A stretch of DNA of 64,000 bases from an uncultured Sphingopyxis sp. (GTDB taxonomy: Bacteria; Pseudomonadota; Alphaproteobacteria; Sphingomonadales; Sphingomonadaceae). Each line of letters begins with the position of its first letter. The first letter of the stretch is position 1. The position numbers and the translations under genes are program-made. Under the pieces are notes generated by a model, which did not search any database, was not told where the DNA came from, and was given only the letters and a program-made list of their open reading frames with translations. Location: the NCBI RefSeq assembly GCF_900078365.1, contig NZ_LT598653.1, forward strand, positions 558,001 to 622,000, written 5' to 3'. Positions 42,412 to 51,044 of this stretch are shown here, piece after piece.

Positions 42412-43436
42412 GCAGCGCCGCCGCCGGCGACGGCGTGCGGATGACGCTCGACGAGTTGCGCAGCCTCGCGCGGCGCAAGCTGCGCGCGGTGGGGCTGTCG
42501 TCCGATCACGCCGATGCCGTTGCCGAAACGATGGTCGCGGGCGAGCGCGATGGCTGTACCAGCCACGGCATCTATCGGCTGATCGTCGCCGCGCACAGCA
42601 TCAGCAGCGGCGTCGTGGTTCCCGACGCGGTGCCGGTGGCGAGCGAACCCGCGAAGGGCGTCGTCCGCGTCGATGGCGGCGGCGGGTTCGCGCAGCTCGC
42701 GTTCCAGTGCGGGCTCCCGCTCCTCGTGCAAAAGGCGCGCGACCAAGGCATCGCGGCGCTCGCGCTCAATCATGTCGTTCACTTCGCCGCGCTGTGGCCG
42801 GAGGTCGAGCGGCTCGCCGATCATGGCCTTGTCGCGCTCGCCTTCACGCCCAGCCACGCCTGGGTGGCGCCGGCGGGTGGCGCCGTACCGGTGTTCGGCA
42901 CCAACCCGATCGCGTTCGGCTGGCCGCGTCCGGGGCGGGAGGCTTTCGTATTCGATTTCGCAACCAGCGCGGCGGCGCGCGGCGAGATCGAGCTTCGCCG
43001 CCGGGCGGGCGAGCCCGTGCCCGACGACTGGGGCGTCGACGGCGAAGGGCGGCCGACGACCGACGCCGCAGCGGTGCTGAACGGCGCGATGCGCACCTTT
43101 GGCGGCCACAAGGGGTCGGCGCTCGCCGCGATGGTCGAACTGCTCGCCGGCCCGTTGATCGGCGATCTGACCAGCGCCGAATCGATCGCGCTCGACGAGG
43201 GGCGTGGCGGATCGCCGATGGGCGGAGAGCTCGTCCTCGCCATCGATCCCGCCGCTTTCCTGGGCGCCGCGATGTCCGGCCATCTGGCGCGGGCGGAGGC
43301 GATGTTCGCGGCGATCGAGGCGCAGGGCGCCCGCCTGCCATCGTCGCGCCGTTACGCGGCGCGGCGGGAGAGCCTTGCAAAGGGCGGGACCATTCCCGCG
43401 CGGCTCTATGACGACATCATGCGAATTGGAGAGTGA
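42408..43436 (+). CDS. Ldh2-family oxidoreductase (malate/lactate or Pyr2C reductase type)
   Basis: 342 aa. The start overlaps the GH127 stop by 4 bases (ATGA). Family motifs are DGCTSHGIYRL with catalytic His53, HFAALWPEVERLADHGL, FGTNPIAFGWP and GGHKGSALAAMVELL. Members include malate and ureidoglycolate dehydrogenases and the reductases of delta-1-pyrroline-2-carboxylate or piperideine-2-carboxylate. The last activity would turn a proline-type imino acid to L-proline and fits a hydroxyproline setting, but no trans-3-hydroxyproline dehydratase is seen here. Substrate open. Confidence 0.85.
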   Translation: MSSAAAGDGVRMTLDELRSLARRKLRAVGLSSDHADAVAETMVAGERDGCTSHGIYRLIVAAHSISSGVVVPDAVPVASEPAKGVVRVDGGGGFAQLAFQCGLPLLVQKARDQGIAALALNHVVHFAALWPEVERLADHGLVALAFTPSHAWVAPAGGAVPVFGTNPIAFGWPRPGREAFVFDFATSAAARGEIELRRRAGEPVPDDWGVDGEGRPTTDAAAVLNGAMRTFGGHKGSALAAMVELLAGPLIGDLTSAESIALDEGRGGSPMGGELVLAIDPAAFLGAAMSGHLARAEAMFAAIEAQGARLPSSRRYAARRESLAKGGTIPARLYDDIMRIGE

Positions 43437-43437
43437 C

Positions 43438-45192
43438 GTGAAACTTTGGCGGTTGGTGATCCTGATGGCGATGACGATAGCGGCGGCAACGGGTGCAACG
43501 GCGGCGGAAGGCAGCGCAGACGAACGGTTCGAGGCGCTTTCCAGCGCGGAATATGAGTGGCGCCGGGCGCAGTTCGCGCCGGGCGAAGACGATGCGGACG
43601 GTGCGCCGCGGCGGCTTCCCGATGTCGGCCCGGCGGCGCAGGCCGAACGGCTGCAACGCTGGACCCGGACCGCGGCGGCGCTGGATGCGATCGATCCCGG
43701 CGCGCTGTCGGCGGCGCAGCGGGTCAATTATGTCGTCTATAAGGGGCAGATCGCCGCGCTGCTCAATGACCAGAAATATCGCGAGTTCGAAAAGCCGCTG
43801 AACTCGGATTCCAGCTTCTGGGGCGGCGTCGCCGGCTGGGCGCGCGCGACATTTGAGGATGAAGAGGATTACCGCGAATATATCGCGATGCTGCGCGACA
43901 TGCCGCGCTATTTCGATCAGCAGATCGTCAACATGCGCGCAGGCCTCCGGCGCGGCTTCACCCCTTCGCAAATCACACTGAAAGGGCGCGACATCGGCGT
44001 GGCCGAGGTCGCCCGCGCGAAGTCGCCCGAAGAATCGCCCTTCTATGCGCCGTTCCGCGAATGGCCGGCGGCCATTGCACCAAATGAGCGCGCCGCCTTG
44101 ACGGCCGAAGGCGCGGCGGCGATCCGCGACGCGGTGGTGCCCGCGCACGCCCGGCTACTGGCCTTCCTGCGCGACGAATATATTCCCGGCGCGCGCAAAA
44201 GCCTCGCCGCCTATGACTTGCCCGACGGCCGCGCTTATTATCAGTCGAAGATCGCGGAGTTCACCACCCGCGACCTGACGCCCGATCAGGTCCATGCCAT
44301 CGGCCTTGCGGAAGTGAAGAAGATTCGCGCCCGGATGCAGGCCGTCATGGACGAGGTCGGGTTCAAGGGCGACCTCCCCGCTTTTCTGCACTTTCTGCGC
44401 ACCGACCCGCAATTCTATGCGAAGACGCCGCAGGAATTGCTCAATCGCGCGGCGTGGATCGCGAAGCGGTTCGACGGCAAGGCCGCACAATATTTCGGGC
44501 GTCTGCCGCGCAGCCGCTTTGCGATCGAGCCCGTGCCCGACGAGCTTGCTCCCTTCTATACCGGCGGCCGCGGCGGACCCGGCATCTATCTGGTCAACAC
44601 CTGGAACCTGCCATCTCGGCCGCTCTACTCGCTGCCCGCGCTGACGCTTCACGAAAGCGCCCCGGGGCATGCTTTCCAGATGCCGCTTGCCGCGGAGAAT
44701 CAGGATCTGCCCGCATTCCGGCGCGACACCTATCTGTCGGTCTATGGCGAGGGGTGGGCGCTTTATTCCGAAACGCTGGGCGAAGAAATGGGCATGTACG
44801 AAACCCCGTATGAACTGTTCGGGATGCTGTCCTATCAGGCGTGGCGCGCGGCACGGCTGGTCGTCGACACGGGCCTCCATGCGAAGGGGTGGAGCCGCGA
44901 GCAGGCGCAGCATTATCTGCACGACAACACCGCGCTCGCCGAACATGAGATCGAGACCGAGGTCGATCGCTACATCGCGTGGCCTGGGCAGGCGCTCAGC
45001 TATTACATCGGCGAGCTCGCCTTTATCGACGCCCGCCGGCGCGCCGAACAGCGGCTCGGCCCCAAGTTCGACCTGAAGGCCTTTCACGACGCCGTGCTGT
45101 CGCTCGGATCGGTGCCGATTTCCGAGATTGACCGCCGCGTCGACCAGCTGATCGCCGACGGCGGAAAAGGGCCCTATGCCGAGGAGGAATAG
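43438..45192 (+). CDS. DUF885 exported metallopeptidase-like protein
   Basis: 584 aa from GTG 43438, immediately after the Ldh2 gene. A signal peptide ends near TAAEG. The DUF885 zinc-site signature is intact: LHESAPGH at 404-411, then YGEGWALYSETLGEEMG, which resemble the HExxH and third-ligand helix of M32-type carboxypeptidases. The protein is predicted periplasmic. In this operon, between two glycosidases, it would cleave deglycosylated peptides (inference). Confidence 0.87.
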   Translation: MKLWRLVILMAMTIAAATGATAAEGSADERFEALSSAEYEWRRAQFAPGEDDADGAPRRLPDVGPAAQAERLQRWTRTAAALDAIDPGALSAAQRVNYVVYKGQIAALLNDQKYREFEKPLNSDSSFWGGVAGWARATFEDEEDYREYIAMLRDMPRYFDQQIVNMRAGLRRGFTPSQITLKGRDIGVAEVARAKSPEESPFYAPFREWPAAIAPNERAALTAEGAAAIRDAVVPAHARLLAFLRDEYIPGARKSLAAYDLPDGRAYYQSKIAEFTTRDLTPDQVHAIGLAEVKKIRARMQAVMDEVGFKGDLPAFLHFLRTDPQFYAKTPQELLNRAAWIAKRFDGKAAQYFGRLPRSRFAIEPVPDELAPFYTGGRGGPGIYLVNTWNLPSRPLYSLPALTLHESAPGHAFQMPLAAENQDLPAFRRDTYLSVYGEGWALYSETLGEEMGMYETPYELFGMLSYQAWRAARLVVDTGLHAKGWSREQAQHYLHDNTALAEHEIETEVDRYIAWPGQALSYYIGELAFIDARRRAEQRLGPKFDLKAFHDAVLSLGSVPISEIDRRVDQLIADGGKGPYAEEE

Positions 45193-45193
45193 A

Positions 45194-46759
45194 ATGATGC
45201 GGGGGGTGTTTCTCGCCGGTCTGATATGGGCCGCTTCGCCGGCCTGCCTCGCGCAAGGCGCGCCGCAGCCGGAAGCGATCGTCAGCAAGGGCAACCCGAT
45301 CCTGGCCGATGGCCGCACTTATTCCACCGATCCCGCGCCGCTGGTCGTCGGCGATACGCTTTATATCCTGGCGGGACGCGATGAAGCGGCCCCGGACGTC
45401 AACGACTTCATCATGAACGAATGGCAGATGCTGGCGACGCAGAGCCCTGCTTCGGGACAATGGCGGCACTATCCGGCGACCATGCGCCCCGACGCCATAT
45501 TCGCCTGGGCCGAACCCGGCCGCGCCTATGCCGGGCAAGTGGTCGAAGGGGGCGACGGGCGCTTCTATTTCTATGCCTCGGTCATGGAGAAGGAAAGCGG
45601 TGCGAAGGACCGCTTCGCCATCGGCGTCGCGGTCGCCGATACGCCGCTCGGCCCCTGGCGCGACGCGCATCCCGCCGGCCCGATCATCTCGCAGCGGGTG
45701 CCGCAGGCCAACGATATACAGAATATCGACCCGACGGTGCTGGTCGACGATGACGGCCGGGTCTATATCTACTGGGGCACTTTCGGGCAGCTGCGCGGCA
45801 TGGAACTCGCGCGCGACATGGTCACCCCCGCGGGCCAGGAACATGCGATAAAGGGGCTGACGGGCTTCTTCGAGGCGCCGTGGATCATGAAGCGCAAGGG
45901 CGTTTATTACATGATCTACGCCGGTAACAATGCGGGCCCCGACAGCCCCTGCACGCCCGCCGTCTATCACGCCTGTCAGGCCTATGGCACCGCCTCCTCG
46001 CCATTGGGGCCGTGGACGTGGCGGGGGGTGGTCCTGAAGCCCGTGTCATCGACCACCAGCCACGCGGGCGCGGTCGAGTTCCGCGGGCAATGGTATCTGG
46101 CCTATCATACCGCCGACGCCAGGGACGGCGGCCATTTCCGCCGATCGGTCGCGCTCGACCGGCTCATATGGGACGACAGCGTGTCGCCACCGGCGATCCG
46201 GCCGGTCACGCCGACCCGCGCGCCGATGCCCGCGGCGGCGCCGACGCGCAACATCGCGGGCGCCGCGGCCGCCGCCGCGTCGAACCAGCCGATTCCTGTG
46301 CAATATTGGATCCGGGCGCTGAATGACGGCAAGGTCCGCAAAAATCCGTTGCCGCCCGAAATGTGGGGCAGCTGGACCGGCCGGAATCCCGCCCGGCCGT
46401 GGATCGAATATCGTTGGCACCGCCCCGTGACGCTGACCGGCAGCCGGATCTGGTTCTTTGCCGACCAGCCGGCGGGCGCGAGCGTTGGCGTGGCGCCGCC
46501 GCGCGCCTGGCACCTCGAATATTGGGATCGGGGCTGGAAACGCGTTCGCGGCGCCGGCACCTATGGCGCCGTGCCCGGACAATTTGAGGCGGTCGCGTTC
46601 CCGGCGGTCACGACGCGCTGCTTGCGCGCGGTGTTCGATGCGTCGGGCGATGGCGGCGTCCACGCGGGCGTCGGCGTGCAGGAGTGGGAGGCGCTGGCGC
46701 CCCGCGCGGCGGTGCCGCCGGCCGAACCCGACGAACGCGCCGCACCCTGCGAAGGATGA
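45194..46759 (+). CDS. GH43-family glycosidase (alpha-L-arabinofuranosidase type)
   Basis: 521 aa from ATG 45194, 7 bases after AGGAGG. A signal peptide ends near CLAQ. The five-bladed propeller residues are visible: Asp46 (STDPAP, general base), Asp179 (NIDPTV, pKa modulator) and Glu227 (FFEAPWIMKR, acid). A C-terminal beta-sandwich (about 360-500) with WIEYRWHRPVTLTG and WHLEYWDRGWKRV resembles a carbohydrate-binding domain. The family takes off alpha-L-arabinofuranose or xylose; arabinose suits the downstream pathway. HypAA, the terminal arabinofuranosidase for extensin, is also GH43. Confidence 0.9.
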   Translation: MMRGVFLAGLIWAASPACLAQGAPQPEAIVSKGNPILADGRTYSTDPAPLVVGDTLYILAGRDEAAPDVNDFIMNEWQMLATQSPASGQWRHYPATMRPDAIFAWAEPGRAYAGQVVEGGDGRFYFYASVMEKESGAKDRFAIGVAVADTPLGPWRDAHPAGPIISQRVPQANDIQNIDPTVLVDDDGRVYIYWGTFGQLRGMELARDMVTPAGQEHAIKGLTGFFEAPWIMKRKGVYYMIYAGNNAGPDSPCTPAVYHACQAYGTASSPLGPWTWRGVVLKPVSSTTSHAGAVEFRGQWYLAYHTADARDGGHFRRSVALDRLIWDDSVSPPAIRPVTPTRAPMPAAAPTRNIAGAAAAAASNQPIPVQYWIRALNDGKVRKNPLPPEMWGSWTGRNPARPWIEYRWHRPVTLTGSRIWFFADQPAGASVGVAPPRAWHLEYWDRGWKRVRGAGTYGAVPGQFEAVAFPAVTTRCLRAVFDASGDGGVHAGVGVQEWEALAPRAAVPPAEPDERAAPCEG

Positions 46760-46777
46760 ACGCGCGCGAGGGCGCGA

Positions 46778-47647
46778 TCAGCAGGTCTCGCCGGTGCTTT
46801 GCGAGGGCGGGCCGTCCGGAACGCGGGCGGGGTGGCGGTAGAATGGGTCGCCGGGCAGGCGATGCCGGTCGCCATAAACCGCCCTCAGCGCCGCCGCGAG
46901 CGCCGGATCGTGTCGGCTGAGGTCGGCATCGGACAGGATGCGCCTGCCGTCGATGACGGCGAGCTTGTTGGAATTGAACCAGAATTGCGTTCCCTCGGCC
47001 CAATATTCATGCGCCGTCGTCGCGCCATATTGGCCGTCCCACAGATGTCTGGTCATGGCGTCCGCATAGGCTTTCTGGACTTGCGCGAACAGAGCCGGGT
47101 CGGCGGTTTCCATCGCGTCGAAGATCGCGTGCGAGAATTCGTGGACCAATATGGTTTCGCCGAAATAGCGGGTGCCGGGCATCGCCAGAAGATTTTCGGT
47201 CGCCCCGCTGGTCAGCAGGCCGCCCATGCCCCGCGCGCGGCTGTTCCAATATTCGCGGTCGGAGAGGCGCCCGATCCGCTCCGCATAATATTTGCGTTCG
47301 CAACGCGTCAGGCGTGGATCGTCGATCGCCGGCTTTTTCCAATCGCGCTGTTCGGGGACGTCGGTGGTCTGTTCCTCGACGCCCATGATCATCACGCGCT
47401 GCCCCGCCGATACAAGCGCATGCGCGAGATCGGGACGCTTTTCGAGCATCGCCAGCACGATCCGGCGGGCGGTGAACAGGGCTTCGTCGGGCACCGCGTC
47501 CGACGCGCTGATCGGGATGCCCGCCGCGCTCACCGATTTGGTGTAAAAGGGGTCGAGCGCGAGCGCGGGCGGCGGCGGGCCGATCACCGGGCGCGCTTCT
47601 GCGCAGCCCGCGAGCAGCAGGCAAGCGGCGATGAGCGGACGCTTCAT
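46778..47647 (-). CDS. HEFSH-type metallopeptidase lipoprotein
   Basis: 289 aa from ATG 47647. A lipobox (LLLAGC) near residue 15 predicts a membrane-anchored periplasmic or outer membrane protein. The zinc motif is VHEFSHAIFD at 168-177 (H169, H173), with AHEYWAEGTQFWFNSN about 50 residues later holding a candidate Glu ligand. The family is not one I can name. It overlaps the M24 peptidase gene by 4 bases at its start and is the last gene of the minus-strand operon that begins with the D-hydroxyproline dehydrogenase. This gives the region a second unassigned zinc peptidase. Confidence 0.72.
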   Translation of the reverse strand: MKRPLIAACLLLAGCAEARPVIGPPPPALALDPFYTKSVSAAGIPISASDAVPDEALFTARRIVLAMLEKRPDLAHALVSAGQRVMIMGVEEQTTDVPEQRDWKKPAIDDPRLTRCERKYYAERIGRLSDREYWNSRARGMGGLLTSGATENLLAMPGTRYFGETILVHEFSHAIFDAMETADPALFAQVQKAYADAMTRHLWDGQYGATTAHEYWAEGTQFWFNSNKLAVIDGRRILSDADLSRHDPALAAALRAVYGDRHRLPGDPFYRHPARVPDGPPSQSTGETC

Positions 47648-48831
47648 GCGAACGGCCGATCGATCGAATGCTGGGGCTCGGTGAACCAGGCGGCGCCTGT
47701 CTCGGTGACATGGAAATGATCTTCCAGCCGGATGCCGTAGCGGTCGGGGACGACGATCATGGGCTCGTTCGAAAAACACATGCCCGGCGCCAGCGGCGTC
47801 CGGTCGCCGCGCACGAGATAGGCGGGCTCGTGGATGGAAAGGCCGATCCCGTGCCCGGTGCGATGCGGCAGGCCCGGCAGCCGGTAATCGGGACCGAGCC
47901 CCGCGCGCTCCAGAACGTCGCGGGCGGCGGTGTCGACGCTTTCGCACGACGCGCCCGGCTGCGCCGCCTCGAAGGCGGCGGCCTGCGCCTCCTTTTCCAG
48001 CTCCCACATCGCGCGGATTTCGGATTCGACCGCGCCAAAGGCATAGGTGCGGGTAATGTCGCTGTGATAGCCGTCGATCGTGCAGCCCGTATCGATCAGG
48101 ACAAGCTGCCCCTCCTGCAGTTGCTGATCCTCCGGCAATCCGTGAGGAAAGGCCGTCGCGCGTCCGAACTGTACGGCGCAAAAACTCGATCCGCCGGCGC
48201 CCAGCGCGCGGTGTGCCCGGTCGATGAAACGCTTGACCTCGCTGGCACGGATTCCCGGCGCCAATATTCGCGCCGCGCGCCGGTGGACTTCGAGCGTCAT
48301 CGCCTTTGCCTGCCCCATCAGCGCGAGTTCGGACGGCGATTTGACCATGCGCAGACCGTCGATGGCGGGCGAGCCATCGACCAGAGCGAAGCTGCGCCGC
48401 AGCCGCTCGCCCACGGCGAAAGGCAACAGGGGGTCGACCGCGAGCGTGTCGCCCGGCGCAAGCAGCTTTCCGACCAGCCGAACGGGATCCTCATCCTCCT
48501 CCCAAAGCAGCAGATCGGCGTCGATCGCGAGTTCGGCGATCAGCGATCCCCGTTCGAACGCGGGGCAGATGATCCTCGGCTCGCCCGCCGCGGGCAACAG
48601 CATCGCCACCAGCCGCTCGGAGGGCGCCCATGCCACCCCGGTGAAATAGCGCAAGCTTGGTCCGGCGTTGACGAGCATGGCATCGGCGCCGATCTCCGCC
48701 ATCCGCTCCTGCGCTGCGGCGAGGCGCGCGCGCCGTTCCGCGGTGCCGATCGGCGGGGCGGGTGAGGCCCAGGGCGCGAGGCTCGCGAGCTCGATTTCGG
48801 CGGTCGAACATCCAATCGTCATCGTCTTCAT
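47644..48831 (-). CDS. M24-family Xaa-Pro peptidase
   Basis: 395 aa from ATG 48831, which overlaps the previous stop by 4 bases. The creatinase-like N-terminal domain is followed by the pita-bread fold with all five metal ligands visible: LIDTGCT, HSDITRTY, TGHGIGLSIHE, FSNEPMIV and RLEDHFHV. HxxHE-type context fits Xaa-Pro aminopeptidase or prolidase. No signal peptide, so it acts in the cytoplasm on imported di- and tripeptides. Breaking bonds before proline or hydroxyproline would feed the hydroxyproline genes beside it. Confidence 0.92.
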   Translation of the reverse strand: MKTMTIGCSTAEIELASLAPWASPAPPIGTAERRARLAAAQERMAEIGADAMLVNAGPSLRYFTGVAWAPSERLVAMLLPAAGEPRIICPAFERGSLIAELAIDADLLLWEEDEDPVRLVGKLLAPGDTLAVDPLLPFAVGERLRRSFALVDGSPAIDGLRMVKSPSELALMGQAKAMTLEVHRRAARILAPGIRASEVKRFIDRAHRALGAGGSSFCAVQFGRATAFPHGLPEDQQLQEGQLVLIDTGCTIDGYHSDITRTYAFGAVESEIRAMWELEKEAQAAAFEAAQPGASCESVDTAARDVLERAGLGPDYRLPGLPHRTGHGIGLSIHEPAYLVRGDRTPLAPGMCFSNEPMIVVPDRYGIRLEDHFHVTETGAAWFTEPQHSIDRPFA

Positions 48832-50048
48832 TCTCCAAAGCGGGCGAGGTCGAAGGGCGCCAGGTCGACCATGGGCCTTTCCCGTTCGATCAGGGCGCGC
48901 ACCAGGTCGCCGGTCACGGCGGCGAGCGTCAGGCCCAGATGCTGGTGACCAAAGGCATAAACCAGATTGCCGATGCGGCGCGACCGGCCGATCGCGGGCA
49001 GATAGTCGGGCAGCGTCGGGCGGGCGCCCATCCAGCGGGTGAAGGGTGGAGCGAAGGGCAGGCCGAGTTCGCGAACATGGCGTTCCAGCCGGTCCCATTT
49101 GCGCGGATCGGGCGGCGCGCCGGGCGAATGAAATTCGACGAAGCTGGCGGCCTGCACCGTGTCGGCAAAGCGCGTGACGATCATGGCGCGGTCTTCGAAC
49201 ACCAGCGGCGGAAGGCCGGCCGGCCATTCGCCCGCCGCGGCGCGGATATGATAGCCGCGCTCGGCGATCAGCGGGACGACATGACCGGCCTGTTCCATCA
49301 GGGCGCGGCTGCGCACGCCCGCCGCGACGACGACGATGTCGGCGTCATGCCCCTCGACGCGCGCCCGGCCGCCATCGACCGCAAGCCGCGCGGACGATCG
49401 CTCGATCGTGCCGCCCCGCGCGCGAAACGCGTCCTCCAGCGCGTCGGCCAGCGCCCCGAGGTCCGTGATTTGCCCGCTGCCCTGGAACCGCAAGGCGTCC
49501 GCGATCGGGACGCCGACCAGCGACGCGAGACGCGCCATCTCGGCCGCCTCGACCGTGTGAAGGCTGGCGGTGCCGATGTCGGCCGCGTGCCAGGCGGCCG
49601 AGCCGGCCCGCGCGATCGCCGCGTTTTCCCACAAAATATAATGGCCGTCGGCGCGAAGCAGCATCGGCTTGCCGGCCAGCGCGGCCATATGTTGCCAGGC
49701 GGGCAACGCCCCGTCGAGCAGCGACCCGAGCGCGGCGCTGCCGCTGCGAAATGCCGCAGGCCGGGCCGCCGCGAGGAAGCGGGGAAGAAAGCCGAGCCAG
49801 TGGCGAACCCCCGACAGCGGCAGGTCGAGCGGCCCGCCCGCCGCGAAAGGGCGGCGAAAGGCGGTGCGCAAGGAAGCCGGCGAGGCGAGCGGGGCCACCT
49901 GTTCGGTCGCGATATGGCCGGCGTTGCCCCACGAGGCCGCGCGACGGTCCGCATCGTCGTCGATGATCGTGACGCGGTGGCCCGCCTCGGCCAGCGCCAT
50001 GCCCGAACAGAGCCCCACGATACCGCCGCCGATGATATTGACGCGCAC
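48828..50048 (-). CDS. D-hydroxyproline dehydrogenase (FAD-dependent)
   Basis: 406 aa from GTG 50048, chosen because AGAGAGGAT lies 5 bases upstream; an in-frame TTG at 50066 has no ribosome site. DAO-family motifs: VNIIGGGIVGLCSGMAL (FAD), SWGNAGHI, GQITDLGALADAL, and the C-terminal GHQHLGLTLAAVTG. In hydroxyproline operons this enzyme oxidises cis-4-hydroxy-D-proline to pyrroline-4-hydroxy-2-carboxylate. It is divergent from the deaminase and epimerase genes across operator E. General D-amino acid dehydrogenase activity is the alternative. Confidence 0.9.
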   Translation of the reverse strand: MRVNIIGGGIVGLCSGMALAEAGHRVTIIDDDADRRAASWGNAGHIATEQVAPLASPASLRTAFRRPFAAGGPLDLPLSGVRHWLGFLPRFLAAARPAAFRSGSAALGSLLDGALPAWQHMAALAGKPMLLRADGHYILWENAAIARAGSAAWHAADIGTASLHTVEAAEMARLASLVGVPIADALRFQGSGQITDLGALADALEDAFRARGGTIERSSARLAVDGGRARVEGHDADIVVVAAGVRSRALMEQAGHVVPLIAERGYHIRAAAGEWPAGLPPLVFEDRAMIVTRFADTVQAASFVEFHSPGAPPDPRKWDRLERHVRELGLPFAPPFTRWMGARPTLPDYLPAIGRSRRIGNLVYAFGHQHLGLTLAAVTGDLVRALIERERPMVDLAPFDLARFGE

Positions 50049-50075
50049 AACGATCCTCTCTTGCAAAGGTAGATT

Positions 50076-50096
50076 GTGTACCGTATACGATATTCA
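50076..50096 (-). promoter_or_regulatory. Operator site E
   Basis: Core on the minus strand (ACCGTATAC at 50080-50088) followed by GATATTCA. It lies midway between the divergent D-hydroxyproline dehydrogenase and deaminase genes, 22 bases before the latter. The same 14 bases as site D occur here. Confidence 0.68.
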
Positions 50097-50117
50097 GGTT
50101 CAAGAGCAGGATTTTTT

Positions 50118-51032
50118 ATGACGATTGGTTGGAAGGGCGTTTTTCCGGCAGTGACGACCCAGCTGCGCGAGGATTTGTCGATCGATCTGGCGGATACGCA
50201 GCGCGTGGTCGACGATCTTATTCGGGACGGCGTGACCGGCGTGATCGCGCTGGGCACCGTGGGCGAGAATAATTCGCTCGAATATGATGAAAAGATCGCC
50301 GTTCTGTCGGCCATCGTCGAAGTGGTTGCGGGGCGCGTGCCGGTGATCACCGGCGTGTCCGAATATGATACCCGCCGCGCGGTGCGTTACGCCGCGGCGG
50401 CGGAAAAGGCGGGGGCCGACGGCCTGATGCTGCTGCCGCCGATGGTCTATGTTCCGCAGCCGCACGAGCTGGTCGCCCACTTCAAAGGGGTGGCGGAGCG
50501 GACCGGATTGCCGATCATGCTCTATAACAACCCGCCGGCCTATCGCACGGTGATCGACAAGGCCGTGCTCGAGGCGCTGGTCGATGTCGACAATATCGTC
50601 GCGGTCAAGGAATCGGCGCCCGACACGCGCCGCTTCACCGATTTTCGCAATGCGTTCGGTGATCGCTACGTCCTGTTCGCCGGTCTCGACGACGTCGCGC
50701 TCGAGGGGCTGTATCTTGGCGCGCAGGGCTGGGTTTCGGGCCTCACCAATGCGTTCCCGAAGGAGTCGGTCGAGCTGGTCGCGGCGTTCGAACGCGGCGA
50801 TCATGCGCGGGCGCTGGAAATCTATCGCTGGTTCATGCCGCTGCTCCACCTCGACGCCGAGCATGACCTCGTCCAGTCGATCAAGCTGGCCGAACAGGTC
50901 ATGGGCCGCGGTTCGGAGCGGGTGCTGCCGCCGCGTCTGCCGCTCGTCGGCGCGCGCCGGGCAGAGGTGATCGCGATGGTGGAACAGGCGGCCGCCACCC
51001 GCCCGGCCTCGGTCAGCGCAAAAGCGGCCTGA
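50118..51032 (+). CDS. DHDPS-family pyrroline-4-hydroxy-2-carboxylate deaminase
   Basis: 304 aa from ATG 50118. The TIM-barrel lyase motifs are GVIALGTVGENNSLEYDEK, PVITGVSEYDT, Tyr136 in LYNNPPAY and the Schiff-base Lys164 in VAVKESAPDTRR. In hydroxyproline operons the family converts pyrroline-4-hydroxy-2-carboxylate to 2-oxoglutarate semialdehyde and ammonia. The next gene, the epimerase, starts 12 bp on and supports this. A relative does the second dehydration in some L-arabinose pathways, so a double role cannot be ruled out. Confidence 0.9.
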   Translation: MTIGWKGVFPAVTTQLREDLSIDLADTQRVVDDLIRDGVTGVIALGTVGENNSLEYDEKIAVLSAIVEVVAGRVPVITGVSEYDTRRAVRYAAAAEKAGADGLMLLPPMVYVPQPHELVAHFKGVAERTGLPIMLYNNPPAYRTVIDKAVLEALVDVDNIVAVKESAPDTRRFTDFRNAFGDRYVLFAGLDDVALEGLYLGAQGWVSGLTNAFPKESVELVAAFERGDHARALEIYRWFMPLLHLDAEHDLVQSIKLAEQVMGRGSERVLPPRLPLVGARRAEVIAMVEQAAATRPASVSAKAA

Positions 51033-51044
51033 GGCCGGCTGGCG

